Assembly (NCBI GenBank): GCA_018607905.1
Contig: JABBAP010000015.1
Span: 1 to 61,385 of the forward strand
From: Paracoccaceae bacterium
GTDB lineage: Bacteria > Pseudomonadota > Alphaproteobacteria > Rhodobacterales > Rhodobacteraceae
Length of the DNA: 61,385 bases
Direction of reading: 5' to 3'
Positions 7,687 to 16,798 of this stretch are shown here, piece by piece. Position 1 is the stretch's first letter, and every line of letters starts with the position of its first letter. The notes beneath the pieces are model-generated. The model did no database searches, had not been told where the DNA came from, and was given only the letters and a program-made list of their open reading frames with translations. The translations under genes and the position numbers were made by a program.

Positions 7687-8590
7687 GTTTTACAAAAACG
7701 CGGGAGGGGTGGAGTTCGCCTGCTTTGTAGATGCCGATTGCGATGGGTTCACCGCTGCACGCGACCCATGCTTCGTCGCCGTATTCGAGGTTTGAAGCGA
7801 TGACCATTGCAGGATTGCCGTTGCGCAGTTTTGCCACCTGTTCGGGCTTGCAGGACAGGCAAGGCAGATCGTCGAGGCCGACTTCGAGCGGCAGGAGGTG
7901 CTCGTCGAGTTCTGGGGATTTGGCGAGTTCTTCGACACGATCAAGGGTGATGCCGTCGGAGGTTTCAAAGGGGCCAGACCAGATGCGGCGCAGTTTCAGG
8001 ACGTGGGCATGACAGCCGAGAACATCGCCGAGGTCGCGGGCGATTGCGCGTACGTAACCGCCTTTGCCGCAGGTGAGTTCTAGCTCGACGTGATCTGCAT
8101 CTGGGCGAGAGAGGAATTTGAGGTCTTCGACCCAAAGGGGGCGGGCAGCGATTTCGATGTCTTCGCCAGCGCGGGCAAGTTTATAGGCGCGTTGACCATC
8201 AATTTTCACGGCAGAGAATTTTGGCGGGACTTGTTGGATGTCGCCGATGAAAGGGGGTAACGCGGCGATGATTTCTTCGTCTGTGGGGCGTGTGTCGCTG
8301 GATGCGATAACTTCGCCTTCGGCGTCATCGGTGTTGGTGGCTTGGCCCAAACGGACGGTGAAGGTGTAGGCCTTGAGCGCGTCGGTGATGTAGGGGACGG
8401 TTTTGGTGGCTTCGCCCAAAGCAACGGCGAGAACGCCTGTGGCATCAGGGTCCAGCGTGCCTGCGTGGCCTGCTTTGTTCGCGCCGAGCGCCCATTTCAC
8501 CTTGTTCACCACGGAGGTCGAGGTGATGCCAGCGGGCTTGTCGATCACGAGCCAGCCAGAGATGTTGCGGCCACTTTTCTTGCGTCCCAT
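7679..8590 (-). CDS. truB: tRNA pseudouridine(55) synthase
   Basis: A 303-residue protein that isomerises U55 in the T-loop of elongator tRNAs. The N-terminal segment [21 protein letters not shown] and the catalytic motif [20 protein letters not shown], whose first aspartate in LDPDA is the nucleophile, identify the TruB family; a C-terminal PUA-like region follows. The start at 8590 shares a base with the stop of the DUF2233 gene (TAATG) and the end overlaps DUF1643, so the block is a tightly coupled operon. Its position near rbfA is the common bacterial arrangement of translation-maturation genes. Confidence 0.97.
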   Translation of the reverse strand: MGRKKSGRNISGWLVIDKPAGITSTSVVNKVKWALGANKAGHAGTLDPDATGVLAVALGEATKTVPYITDALKAYTFTVRLGQATNTDDAEGEVIASSDTRPTDEEIIAALPPFIGDIQQVPPKFSAVKIDGQRAYKLARAGEDIEIAARPLWVEDLKFLSRPDADHVELELTCGKGGYVRAIARDLGDVLGCHAHVLKLRRIWSGPFETSDGITLDRVEELAKSPELDEHLLPLEVGLDDLPCLSCKPEQVAKLRNGNPAMVIASNLEYGDEAWVACSGEPIAIGIYKAGELHPSRVFVKHD

Positions 8591-9324
8591 TAGTTGTCCT
8601 CTACCACGGCGACGATGGGGCCGAGTGTGTGAAAGCCGAAATCGGATCGGCTTAGGTTGGGGGCGTAAAGCCGTGAAATATTGCCGTCAAAATAAAGGGC
8701 GCTGGGCAGTTTCAACGCGTCGCGGAAATAGCTGCCGAATGCGTGGAAGGTGACGGTGTTGTTTGAGATCACGAAGACAGCCGTGGAGCCGTCGGATGTG
8801 GTGCCGACACCGTTGCGGATGTATTTGCTGGTGCTTTTTGGCAAGAAACGTGGGTGCAGTTCGCCGTCGATGACCAACATCGGTCCAGATTGTGTGGCGT
8901 GTTTGCAGGTTGGATTTTGGCTTTGGAATTTGAGTGTTTCAATCACATCGGCGCGCTTTGATCGGATGCAAAAGACGCCGTTGGGCAGCAGGCCGAAATT
9001 ACCGGGGCCCGCGTTTGGGATGACCTTTTTCAGCTCTACCCCGTTTTCGACGTAGTGGCCGACGGGATCGCGATCATCGTGGTACATGCCTGCGTTCATC
9101 GCAAAGGCGAGTTTTTTGCCTTTTGCGATGAGGGCGCGATCCAGTGTGGTGAACTGGCCGTAGGGTTTGCCGTTTGGTTTGTACAGGAACAGCGATAGAT
9201 CGGAGGCAGCCACATCGACAGTGCATTTGGTGAAGCTGTTGCCTTTGTAGGTTTCATCGACGCATTCAGATGCGCTGGCGAATCCGCCAAAGCACAAAAG
9301 AAGGGCCGCGAGTTTAAGCTTCAT
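8590..9324 (-). CDS. Secreted DUF2233 / phosphodiester glycosidase (NAGPA-like) protein
   Basis: A 244-residue protein starting at ATG 9324 (a TTG lies one codon upstream) with a clear signal peptide, [18 protein letters not shown]. The body shows the fold markers of the phosphodiester glycosidase family: [12 protein letters not shown] near residue 75, [13 protein letters not shown] near 108, SGPMLVIDG near 145, and [14 protein letters not shown] near 175. Family members cleave phosphodiester-linked sugars such as GlcNAc-1-P diesters; the bacterial substrate is unknown. It lies between rbfA, which it overlaps by 11 bases, and truB. The pairing with translation genes looks like operon convenience rather than a shared pathway. 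Confidence 0.85.
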   Translation of the reverse strand: MKLKLAALLLCFGGFASASECVDETYKGNSFTKCTVDVAASDLSLFLYKPNGKPYGQFTTLDRALIAKGKKLAFAMNAGMYHDDRDPVGHYVENGVELKKVIPNAGPGNFGLLPNGVFCIRSKRADVIETLKFQSQNPTCKHATQSGPMLVIDGELHPRFLPKSTSKYIRNGVGTTSDGSTAVFVISNNTVTFHAFGSYFRDALKLPSALYFDGNISRLYAPNLSRSDFGFHTLGPIVAVVEDN

Positions 9325-9715
9325 CAATGTCGAGATCCTGTTTCACGGTGTCTTGATCCAGAAGGCGGCGGGTTTCATCCATTTGATCAAAGGTGTGGTC
9401 GTAGACGAATTTGAGTTCTGGTGAGAATTTCAGGGTCAGCGATTTGTTCATCTGACGGCGCAGTTCGTATTTGTTGCGGTTCAACGCCTCGATCACGATA
9501 TCGGCGTTCACACCACCCAGCGGGGAAACATGCACAACGGCGGCGCGCAGATCGTTGGTTGCGCGTACTTCGCCCACTGTTACGGAAACATGCGCCAGAT
9601 CGGGGTCGTGGATATCACCACGGGCCAAAGTTTCGGCCAAGGAACGGCGGATCAGTTCGCCCACGCGGAGCTGTCGTTGGGTCGGGCCAGCCGATGAATT
9701 TGATTTTTTTGCCAT
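9314..9715 (-). CDS. rbfA: 30S ribosome-binding factor RbfA
   Basis: A 133-residue protein with the KH-type RbfA core: RVGELIRRSLAETLARGDIHDP near the N-terminus, VSVTVGEVRATNDLRAAVV in the middle and LRRQMNKSLTLKFSPELKFVYD later. It binds late 30S precursors and assists 16S rRNA 5'-end maturation, notably in the cold. ATG 9715 is preceded by AAAGGA. It is the first gene of the leftward rbfA / DUF2233 / truB / DUF1643 operon; the promoter must lie in the 128-base gap shared with divergent dapB. Confidence 0.95.
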   Translation of the reverse strand: MAKKSNSSAGPTQRQLRVGELIRRSLAETLARGDIHDPDLAHVSVTVGEVRATNDLRAAVVHVSPLGGVNADIVIEALNRNKYELRRQMNKSLTLKFSPELKFVYDHTFDQMDETRRLLDQDTVKQDLDIDEA

Positions 9716-9843
9716 GATGTATCCTTTGAAGGTTCATTTATGGCAGAAAGAGCCGCCTTACAACATTGGTTTGTGTGGTGTGGGGTTTGATTTTGCGGGT
9801 GAGCGGGGTAAAGCCGAGGGAAGATTTAGTGAAGGATAAGATC

Positions 9844-10653
9844 ATGACGACCCTGCCTGCGATTGCGATTGTTGGAGCTTCTGGCCGAATGGGACAGATG
9901 TTGATCAAGACTGTGCTTGAGAGCGATGCCTGTACGTTGGCGGGTGTAACCGAACGCAGCGGCCATGATTGGGTTGGCAAGGATCTGGGCGCGTGCATGG
10001 GCGGCGGCGATATTGGCGTGATTGTTTCGGATGATCCGCTGGAGGTTTTTGCAAAATCACAGGCGGTGATTGAGTTTACATCGCCCGAGGCCACGGTGGC
10101 GCATGCGGCACTGTGTGCACAAGCGCGTGCGGTGCATGTGGTTGGAACGACGGGAATGACTGACGCGGACATGGAGAAGTTGAAAGCCGCCGCACGGCAT
10201 GCGCCGATTGTTCAGGCTGGCAACATGAGTTTGGGTGTGAACTTGTTGGTGCAATTGACCAAAAAGGTGGCAGAGGCGCTGGACGAGGATTTCGATATCG
10301 AGGTTGTGGAAGCGCACCATCGTCACAAGGTTGATGCGCCAAGTGGCACGGCATTGATGTTGGGCGAAGCGGCGGCTGAGGGGCGCGGTGTTGCGCTGGA
10401 AGATGTGCGCGACAGCGGGCGCGACGGAATTACGGGCGCGCGTAAACGCGGGGATATCGGGTTCACGGCCATTCGGGGTGGCGATGTTGTTGGCGAACAC
10501 GATGTGATTTTCGCAGCGGACGGCGAGCGGATTGTGCTGCGCCATTTGGCGACAGATCGCGGGATATTTGCGCGCGGTGCGTTGAAAGCAGCGCTTTGGG
10601 GCCAGGATAAAGGGCCTGGTTTGTACAGTATGTTGGATGTGCTTGGGCTGTAG
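9844..10653 (+). CDS. dapB: 4-hydroxy-tetrahydrodipicolinate reductase
   Basis: The start was set to ATG 9844, seven bases after AAGGA, rather than an in-frame ATG at 9766 with no ribosome site; this gives 269 residues, the usual length. Visible motifs are the NAD(P)-binding GASGRMGQM near residue 10, GTTGM near 100, and [20 protein letters not shown] near 155, with the catalytic histidine and the substrate-binding lysine. DapB reduces the dihydrodipicolinate precursor in the diaminopimelate/lysine pathway. It is a single gene between divergent rbfA and the convergent DUF1674 gene. Confidence 0.96.
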   Translation: MTTLPAIAIVGASGRMGQMLIKTVLESDACTLAGVTERSGHDWVGKDLGACMGGGDIGVIVSDDPLEVFAKSQAVIEFTSPEATVAHAALCAQARAVHVVGTTGMTDADMEKLKAAARHAPIVQAGNMSLGVNLLVQLTKKVAEALDEDFDIEVVEAHHRHKVDAPSGTALMLGEAAAEGRGVALEDVRDSGRDGITGARKRGDIGFTAIRGGDVVGEHDVIFAADGERIVLRHLATDRGIFARGALKAALWGQDKGPGLYSMLDVLGL

Positions 10654-10658
10654 GTTTT

Positions 10659-10685
10659 AAGTATTTAAGCGAAAAAGAAATCAGG
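10659..10685 (+). repeat. 3'-end tail motif, copy 2
   Basis: AAGTATTTAAGCG then AAAAAGAAATCAGG, five bases past the dapB stop. It matches the copy at 7141 in overall pattern (GTATTT, purine spacer, AAAGAAAT, GG). Confidence 0.45.
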
Positions 10686-10687
10686 GA

Positions 10688-10870
10688 TCAGAAATCTGAG
10701 GTGATGCCCTTTTTCTCCCAATCGCCAAAGCGGGTGGGTTCGGGGCCGTTGCGACCACCAAGTTCGGTTGGCATTTGATCCTTGGCGGCTGCCTTTTTAC
10801 GGGCTTCGGCCTCGGCCAAGGCGCGTTTGGCGGCAGCGGCCAGCTTTTTGTCTTTTTCGGAATCGCTCAT
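10688..10870 (-). CDS. DUF1674 protein, SDHAF4-like succinate dehydrogenase assembly factor
   Basis: A 60-residue protein from ATG 10870 (MSDSEKDKK). The N-terminal half is an alanine/lysine-rich helix; the C-terminus ends RFGDWEKKGITSDF, the signature of DUF1674, the family of mitochondrial SDHAF4/Sdh8 that chaperones the flavinylated SDH subunit. An upstream in-frame extension exists but lacks family resemblance and would run into the divergent rsmB promoter region. Role by homology only; sdh genes are not in the window. Confidence 0.85.
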   Translation of the reverse strand: MSDSEKDKKLAAAAKRALAEAEARKKAAAKDQMPTELGGRNGPEPTRFGDWEKKGITSDF

Positions 10871-10947
10871 TTGTGCCTGTCCTGTTTGTACGCTAGATAG
10901 GCCGCAACACGGACCAAGGCAAGTTGGCCCTGCGGATAGGAGCATCC

Positions 10948-12234
10948 ATGAATACTGCAACGATTTCGGCCAGATTTGGCGCTGTGGCGCTGATCCATGC
11001 GGTTTTGATGGAGCGCACCATGCTGGGCGACGCGGTTCAAAGCGAGGACGGGCCGATTTCTAAACTGGCGCCGCCTGATCGGGCCCGCGCGCAAAGTTTG
11101 GCGGCACTTACTTTGCGCCACATGCCAAGGTTGGATGCGATTCTTGAGGGGTTTTTGGAGCATAAGCCGCCATTGCGTGCGCTGAATGCCTTGCGGATTT
11201 GTGCGGCGGAGATTGTGCTGGATGGTATCCCTGCGCATGGGGCGGTGAATGCGGCGGTGGAAATCGTGCGCGCCAGTACCAAGACGAAACATTTGGGCGG
11301 CATGGTGAATGCAGTGGGGCGTAAATTGGGGGCGCTGGATGTAGAGAGCCTGCAGAATATGCCTGTGCCGCAACTACCCAAAGCGGTACGCGGCGCGATT
11401 GTGAAAGCGTTTGGCGAAGAGGGAACGATAGCGATTGAGCGGGCGCATTTGGATCGCCCGCCGTTTGATTTAACGCTGAAAGAGCCTGAACGGGCAGAGG
11501 AATGGGCTGAACGGCTGGATGCTGACGTGTTGCCGACGGGGAGTTTGCGTTTGCGCAAGTCGGTGCAAATTTCGGCGTTGGATGGATTTGAGAGCGGCGA
11601 TTGGTGGGTTCAGGATGCGGCAGCGGCGATGCCTGTGCGCTTGCTCGGTGATATCAGTGGCAAACGGGTTTTGGATTTATGTGCGGCACCGGGTGGCAAA
11701 ACCATGCAGTTGTGTGCGGCGGGGGCAGATGTGACCGCGCTCGATCTGTCGCCAGAGCGGATGCACCGTGTGATGGAAAATACACGCAGGATGGGGTTTC
11801 AACCGCGCATGGAAGTGGTAAATGCGATGCATTGGGAGCCAGATGACGCGTTTGATGCGATCCTGCTGGATGCGCCGTGTTCGGCAACGGGTACCATTCG
11901 GCGCCATCCTGATTTGCCCTACGTGCGGCCTTCGTTGGATTTGAAGCCGTTGTTGAGTTTGCAGCAAGCGATGTTGAAACGCGCCAGCGCGTGGCTGCGC
12001 CCGAATGGGCGGATGGTGTATGCGACCTGTTCATTGATCCAAGCCGAGGGAGAGCGGCAAATCGCGCGGTTGCTGGAAGACAGCGATATGGCCGAAAAGG
12101 CGGTTACGCCAGCGGATTATGGCCTCGATCCATCGTGGGCCGTATCAAAGGGTGCAATCCGTCTGCGGCCCAATTACTGGTCGGAGTTGGGTGGTATGGA
12201 CGGGTTTTATATGGCGTTACTGCACAAGCAGTGA
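10948..12234 (+). CDS. rsmB: RsmB-type 16S rRNA (cytosine-C5) methyltransferase
   Basis: ATG 10948 follows AGGAG and is preferred to a TTG at 10924. The 428-residue protein has an N-terminal NusB-like helical domain (about 1-140) and a C-terminal SAM-dependent m5C methyltransferase domain: DLCAAPGGKTMQL binds SAM near residue 243, DAPCSATGTIRRHPD carries the motif IV cysteine near 310, and ATCSLIQAEGE the catalytic motif VI cysteine near 360. It methylates a cytosine of 16S rRNA; the exact position (C967 in E. coli RsmB) is by analogy. It is followed by the heparinase-like gene and purH, an order familiar in this bacterial group. Confidence 0.93.
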   Translation: MNTATISARFGAVALIHAVLMERTMLGDAVQSEDGPISKLAPPDRARAQSLAALTLRHMPRLDAILEGFLEHKPPLRALNALRICAAEIVLDGIPAHGAVNAAVEIVRASTKTKHLGGMVNAVGRKLGALDVESLQNMPVPQLPKAVRGAIVKAFGEEGTIAIERAHLDRPPFDLTLKEPERAEEWAERLDADVLPTGSLRLRKSVQISALDGFESGDWWVQDAAAAMPVRLLGDISGKRVLDLCAAPGGKTMQLCAAGADVTALDLSPERMHRVMENTRRMGFQPRMEVVNAMHWEPDDAFDAILLDAPCSATGTIRRHPDLPYVRPSLDLKPLLSLQQAMLKRASAWLRPNGRMVYATCSLIQAEGERQIARLLEDSDMAEKAVTPADYGLDPSWAVSKGAIRLRPNYWSELGGMDGFYMALLHKQ

Positions 12235-12292
12235 TGACAGGCGCGGTGCTGCCCCCTATACGTTTTATGAAACAGGCAGGCAGTTAACGAAC

Positions 12293-13996
12293 ATGAGCTG
12301 GGCAAATCAGGTTCTGCAATATCCTTTGGCAACGTGGCGCGGATTGCGCCGTGTTTGGCCGCGCATTGCTGATCGTGTGGCGATGCGAACCGCGCGGCTT
12401 TCATCCCCTGCAACTGCGTTTGTGTCCCAACCTGAGCCGCGATCTTATGGGCAAGCGGCGCACGGTGTGCAAATGCTGGCGGGCAATTATCTGGTGCGCG
12501 GAAATATTCATGAAATGCCAGATTCGGTGCCTTGGGACATTGTGAGCCTTGGGCACGATCAGCGGGTTCAGATGCACGGGTTTGCGTGGCTCGATGATGT
12601 CGTCGCTGTCGATACGCCAGAGGCGCGGGCCAAGGCACAGGCGTGGGTTTTTGAGTGGGTGGAGCGATATGGTCGTGGGCGCGGTGATGGCTGGGTGCCC
12701 GATCTGGCGGGGCGGCGTGTGGTGCGCTGGATCAATCATGCGATCCTGATCTTGCAACGTGCAGACAGTGAACAGTCGCAGGCGTTTTTCCGCAGTTTGG
12801 GGCATCAGGCGCATTTTCTGCGCAAACGGTGGAAATCTGTGCGCGCTGGTTTGCCGAGGTTCGAAGCGCTTACGGGATTGGCGTATTGCGGTTTGGCGCT
12901 GGAAGGGCAGGGCCATGTTTTGCAACCCGCCCTTAAGGCGCTGGGCCGCGAATGTGTGCGCGAGATTGGGGCAGATGGCGGGATTGCCAGCCGTAATCCA
13001 GAAGAATTGATGGAGATTTTCACGCTGTTGTCTTGGGTGAACCAAGCGGTCAGCGTTCACGGGCAAGCGATAGACAGCGAGATTTTGCTGGCGTTGGAGC
13101 GCATCGCGCCTGCCATTCGTGCGCTGCGTTTGGGCGATGGACGGATGGTGCAATTTCACGGTGGCGCTGCGGGGCAAGCGGATCGCGTGGATCAAGCACT
13201 GGCCGATGCAGGGATTCGCAGCCCTGCGCGCATGGGCGGTGCGATGGGGTATTCGCGCATGTCTGCGTCGGGAACAGTTTTGGTGGTTGATACCGCGAAC
13301 ATGCCATCAAGCGAGCATTCGCAAAATGTGCATGCTGGCGCGTTGTCGTTTGAAATGTCTTCGGGGCGGGTGCCGATTTTGGTGAACATGGGGCCAGCGC
13401 GGGGCTATGCGACGCAAATCCGAAATGCCTCGCGGGCGAGCGCGGCGCATAATGTTTCGGTTTTGGATCGAGTATCATCGGCGCGGTTTATCGGGAAAGA
13501 CAAACGCTTGCGCTGGGTTGCGGCCCCGAGTTTTGTGAACGCGAAAAAGGACGATAACGAGTTTGGCCAAGCCTTACTGGCGCGCCATGATGGATACAGT
13601 CAATCGCACGGTCTGATCCATGAGCGCCAATTGGCAGTCGTGCATTCTGGCGAAGAAGTGCAGGGCGAAGAACGGTTTTATTGCAAATCCACAGGCGAGC
13701 GTGTGCGTTTTGGTGCGCGTGCGGATGAAAACCGCGCTATGCCGTTTGAAACGCATTTTCGGTTCCACCCAGATGTGGATGTAGAGCTGGGCCTGAACGG
13801 GACAATCGCGTCTATTCAGCTGAAAACAGGCGAGATCTGGTTGTTGCGTGCGAAAGACGGAGATCTGGAGTTGCGCGACACAATATTTATTGAACAAGGC
13901 CGCCTTAAGCCACGTGCGACACAAGAGGTTGTGGTCATGGGGCGCGTTGTGGATTATGAGGGCGGCATTAGCTGGACTTTGACGCGCAGCAGTTGA
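12293..13996 (+). CDS. Heparinase II/III family protein
   Basis: A 567-residue protein starting at ATG 12293. The N-terminal half is helical (toroid-like, about residues 30-330, with GRGDGWVPDLAGRRVVRWINH near 125) and the C-terminal half is a beta-rich heparinase II/III region with HNVSVLDRVSSARF near 390 and HERQLAVVHSGEEV near 450. The family acts on acidic polysaccharides by beta-elimination. No signal peptide is visible, so a cytoplasmic or unusually exported location is possible. The conserved placement between rsmB and purH suggests a core role in the group, but the substrate is unknown. Confidence 0.85.
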   Translation: MSWANQVLQYPLATWRGLRRVWPRIADRVAMRTARLSSPATAFVSQPEPRSYGQAAHGVQMLAGNYLVRGNIHEMPDSVPWDIVSLGHDQRVQMHGFAWLDDVVAVDTPEARAKAQAWVFEWVERYGRGRGDGWVPDLAGRRVVRWINHAILILQRADSEQSQAFFRSLGHQAHFLRKRWKSVRAGLPRFEALTGLAYCGLALEGQGHVLQPALKALGRECVREIGADGGIASRNPEELMEIFTLLSWVNQAVSVHGQAIDSEILLALERIAPAIRALRLGDGRMVQFHGGAAGQADRVDQALADAGIRSPARMGGAMGYSRMSASGTVLVVDTANMPSSEHSQNVHAGALSFEMSSGRVPILVNMGPARGYATQIRNASRASAAHNVSVLDRVSSARFIGKDKRLRWVAAPSFVNAKKDDNEFGQALLARHDGYSQSHGLIHERQLAVVHSGEEVQGEERFYCKSTGERVRFGARADENRAMPFETHFRFHPDVDVELGLNGTIASIQLKTGEIWLLRAKDGDLELRDTIFIEQGRLKPRATQEVVVMGRVVDYEGGISWTLTRSS

Positions 13997-14039
13997 TTGA
14001 ATGGCCTGCGCGGACACATAAAAGGATACGACTGTTCCC

Positions 14040-15632
14040 ATGTCTGATGATCTTCAACCGCTGCGCCGCGCTCTTCTTTCTGTTTCTGATAAATCGGGTC
14101 TGATTGATCTGGCCCGTGCGTTGGATGCGCGCGGGGTCGAGTTGTTATCGACGGGCGGCACGGCGAAGGCGATCCGTGATGCGGGGCTGCCTGTGAAAGA
14201 TGTGTCCGAAATTACCAATTTCCCCGAGATGATGGATGGGCGCGTGAAAACGCTGCATCCGATGGTGCATGGAGGATTGCTGGCGTTGCGCGATAATGCG
14301 GATCATGTGGCGGCGATGGAGGAGCACGGCATTGGCAATATCGATTTGTTGGTGGTGAACCTGTATCCGTTTGAAGAAACTGTTGCAGCGGGCGGCGATT
14401 ACGACACTTGCATCGAAAACATAGATATTGGCGGGCCTGCGATGATCCGTGCGGCGGCGAAAAACCACGGGTTTGTTTCGGTTGTTGTGGATGTTGAAGA
14501 TTACGATGGGTTGTTGGGCGAGTTGGATGCCAACGACGGGCAGACTTCGCTGGCGTTTCGTCAAGGTTTAGCGCAGGCGGCGTACGCGCGCACAGGTGCC
14601 TATGATGCGGCGGTTTCGACTTGGATGGCCAGTGCGATCGGGACGGATGCACCACGGCGCAAGGCGATTGCTGGGACGTTTGTGCAGACGATGCGGTACG
14701 GCGAAAACCCGCACCAATCGGCGAGTTTTTATTCCAATGGGGATGCGCGGCGCGGTGTTGCCACGGCAGAGCAGCATCAGGGCAAAGAGCTGTCTTACAA
14801 CAACATCAACGACACGGATGCGGCGTTTGAGTTGGTGGCGGAGTTTGACCCTGCCAACGGGCCAGCCTGTGCGATTATCAAACACGCGAACCCGTGCGGC
14901 GTGGCGACTGGGGCGAGCATGGCAGAGGCCTATCAATCGGCGTTTGATTGTGATCGCACATCGGCGTTTGGCGGGATTATCGCGCTGAACCAGACGTTGG
15001 ACGCGGCAACAGCGGAACAGATTGTTGAAATTTTCACCGAAGTTGTGATTGCGCCTGATGTGACAGATGAGGCGAAGGCGGTTTTTGCGGCCAAGAAAAA
15101 CCTGCGTTTGTTGACCACGGGCGGTTTGCCTGATGTGCGCACAGGCGGACAGGTCTGGAAGCAGGTTTCTGGCGGGTATTTGATCCAAGATCGTGACAAC
15201 GGCTTTGTGAACCCTGCTGATTTAAAGGTTGTGACGAAACGCGCACCAAATGCGCAGGAAATGGCCGATCTGTTGTTGGCATGGAAAATTGCAAAACACG
15301 TGAAATCGAACGCGATTGTCTACGTAAAAGATGGCGCGACTGTGGGTGTGGGTGCGGGGCAAATGAGCCGCGTGGACAGCACACGGATTGCCGCGCGTAA
15401 GGCACAGGATATGGCGGATGTTTTGGGGCTGGATGCGCCACTGACACAAGGCTCGGTCGTGGCGTCTGATGCGTTCTTTCCGTTTTCAGATGGGTTGCTG
15501 ACGGCCGCAGAAGCGGGCGCAACAGCGGTTATTCAGCCAGGTGGTTCGATGCGCGATGAAGATGTAATCAAAGCCGCAGATGACGCGGGTTTGGCGATGG
15601 TGTTCACAGGAATGCGGCACTTTCGCCACTAA
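14040..15632 (+). CDS. purH: Bifunctional AICAR formyltransferase / IMP cyclohydrolase
   Basis: A 530-residue enzyme for the last two steps of IMP synthesis. The N-terminal MGS-like cyclohydrolase domain shows [28 protein letters not shown] and [16 protein letters not shown]; the C-terminal transformylase domain shows [13 protein letters not shown], the catalytic KHANPCGVA near residue 282 and [10 protein letters not shown] near 475. AAAGGA lies about 13 bases before the ATG, slightly far. lspA follows after 13 bases, implying co-transcription. Confidence 0.97.
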   Translation: MSDDLQPLRRALLSVSDKSGLIDLARALDARGVELLSTGGTAKAIRDAGLPVKDVSEITNFPEMMDGRVKTLHPMVHGGLLALRDNADHVAAMEEHGIGNIDLLVVNLYPFEETVAAGGDYDTCIENIDIGGPAMIRAAAKNHGFVSVVVDVEDYDGLLGELDANDGQTSLAFRQGLAQAAYARTGAYDAAVSTWMASAIGTDAPRRKAIAGTFVQTMRYGENPHQSASFYSNGDARRGVATAEQHQGKELSYNNINDTDAAFELVAEFDPANGPACAIIKHANPCGVATGASMAEAYQSAFDCDRTSAFGGIIALNQTLDAATAEQIVEIFTEVVIAPDVTDEAKAVFAAKKNLRLLTTGGLPDVRTGGQVWKQVSGGYLIQDRDNGFVNPADLKVVTKRAPNAQEMADLLLAWKIAKHVKSNAIVYVKDGATVGVGAGQMSRVDSTRIAARKAQDMADVLGLDAPLTQGSVVASDAFFPFSDGLLTAAEAGATAVIQPGGSMRDEDVIKAADDAGLAMVFTGMRHFRH

Positions 15633-15645
15633 AGGGACGGTAGCT

Positions 15646-16110
15646 ATGAAGCGCATTTTGGCAATGAGCCTTGGGATTTTTGTGTTCGATCAACTGACGA
15701 AGTTTTTTGTGGTTCAGTATCTGGATTTGCAAATGAAGTTGGCGATTGATGTGCTGCCGCCGTTGGTGAATTTCCGCATGGCGTGGAATGAGGGCATCAA
15801 TCTGGGGCTTTTGGCGGATTACGATTTGCGTTGGATTCTGATTGTTGTGTCCATCGCGATTTCCGCTTGGGTTTTGTGGTGGGGCCGCAGTTTCACAGGG
15901 TGGTTCGGCGCGTTTTTGGTGGGCTGTATCGTTGGCGGGGCGCTGGGCAACACGGTGGATCGTGTGGTTTACGGCGCTGTTGCCGACTTTTTGAATATGT
16001 CGTGTTGTGGGTGGAGAAACCCTTATTCGTTCAACGTGGCCGATATCGCCATTTTTGTCGGGGCATTCGGTTTGGTGCTGTTTTCTGAAAAGCTGCACAG
16101 AAAAGCGTGA
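15646..16110 (+). CDS. lspA: Lipoprotein signal peptidase (signal peptidase II)
   Basis: A 154-residue inner-membrane aspartic protease that removes signal peptides from lipidated prolipoproteins. ATG 15646 was chosen (MKRILAMSLGIFVFDQLTKF); an upstream frame overlapping purH is an extension. Four membrane helices are visible, with the family motifs FDQLTKFFV, NEGINLGLL, GNTVDRVVYGAVADF (first catalytic aspartate) and FNVADIAI (second). The next gene encodes a lipoprotein that would be a substrate. Confidence 0.95.
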   Translation: MKRILAMSLGIFVFDQLTKFFVVQYLDLQMKLAIDVLPPLVNFRMAWNEGINLGLLADYDLRWILIVVSIAISAWVLWWGRSFTGWFGAFLVGCIVGGALGNTVDRVVYGAVADFLNMSCCGWRNPYSFNVADIAIFVGAFGLVLFSEKLHRKA

Positions 16111-16165
16111 CGCCCGCCAAAAACTTCGGTAAACACAACAAAAGAGCAGGTTGAGGGTATTCGCA

Positions 16166-16705
16166 ATGAAAATTGCTGGGTTGAAAATTGTAGTGACGGT
16201 TGCGCTGGTTGGCGTTGTTGCTGGCTGTGACACAACGCAAGGGGTCGGTCGATTCTTTGCTGGTGACGAAAACAAACAGAATGGCCCTGATGAATTCGGG
16301 ATCGTTCCAACCCGTGCGTTGGAATTGCCTGATGATCTGGTTTCATTACCCGAGCCAAAACCCGGTGCCCGCAATCGCACAGACCCGTTGCCGGAACACG
16401 ATGCCGTTGCTGCCCTTGGTGGACAGCCTGATCGTTTGGACAGCACGCGCGTTGGTGCAGGCGAAGGCGCCTTGTTGGCCGCTGCCGAACGCCGTGGCAC
16501 AGCATCCAACATTCGTGAAGTTCTTGCTGAAGAAGATCAAGAATTCCGCGATGACAACGGCCCATTATTCCTAGAGCGGCTGTTCAAAGTGAATACCTAT
16601 TTGAAAACGTATAAAGACGATACTTTGGAAGCGCGTCGCACAAATGAATTGCTGCGCCGCAAAGGTATAAAAACACCGTCTGTTTCGCCCGTCGAAAAAC
16701 GATAA
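16166..16705 (+). CDS. DUF3035 lipoprotein, BamF-like
   Basis: A 179-residue protein from ATG 16166 with a hydrophobic leader and the lipobox VAGC, placing the lipidated cysteine at residue 21. The mature part is polar, with FGIVPTRALELPDDLVSLPEP near residue 50 and REVLAEEDQEFRDDNGPLF near 120. This matches DUF3035, annotated in alphaproteobacteria as BamF, an accessory subunit of the outer-membrane beta-barrel assembly machine. It follows lspA closely. The BAM role is by family and has not been tested here. Confidence 0.82.
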   Translation: MKIAGLKIVVTVALVGVVAGCDTTQGVGRFFAGDENKQNGPDEFGIVPTRALELPDDLVSLPEPKPGARNRTDPLPEHDAVAALGGQPDRLDSTRVGAGEGALLAAAERRGTASNIREVLAEEDQEFRDDNGPLFLERLFKVNTYLKTYKDDTLEARRTNELLRRKGIKTPSVSPVEKR

Positions 16706-16710
16706 ACTGT

Positions 16711-16741
16711 AACGTCACTCACGTTTATGTTGAGTGGCGTT
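16711..16741 (+). other. 11-bp stem-loop between the DUF3035 gene and the M16 peptidases
   Basis: AACGTCACTCA (16711-16721) pairs with TGAGTGGCGTT (16731-16741) over 11 positions, one of them G-T, with a 9-base loop. It starts five bases past the DUF3035 stop. No U-run follows, so it may be a Rho-type or processed 3' end rather than a classical terminator. Confidence 0.5.
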
Positions 16742-16798
16742 GATTGTGCGCGCCAACAGTCTACTGTTTCATCAACGAGTTAACTCATTGGAGGTCCC

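Noticed and set aside
15604-16512. A 302-codon open frame antisense to lspA and the DUF3035 gene
   Set aside because: It spans two well-supported genes and their gap and has shadow-type composition.
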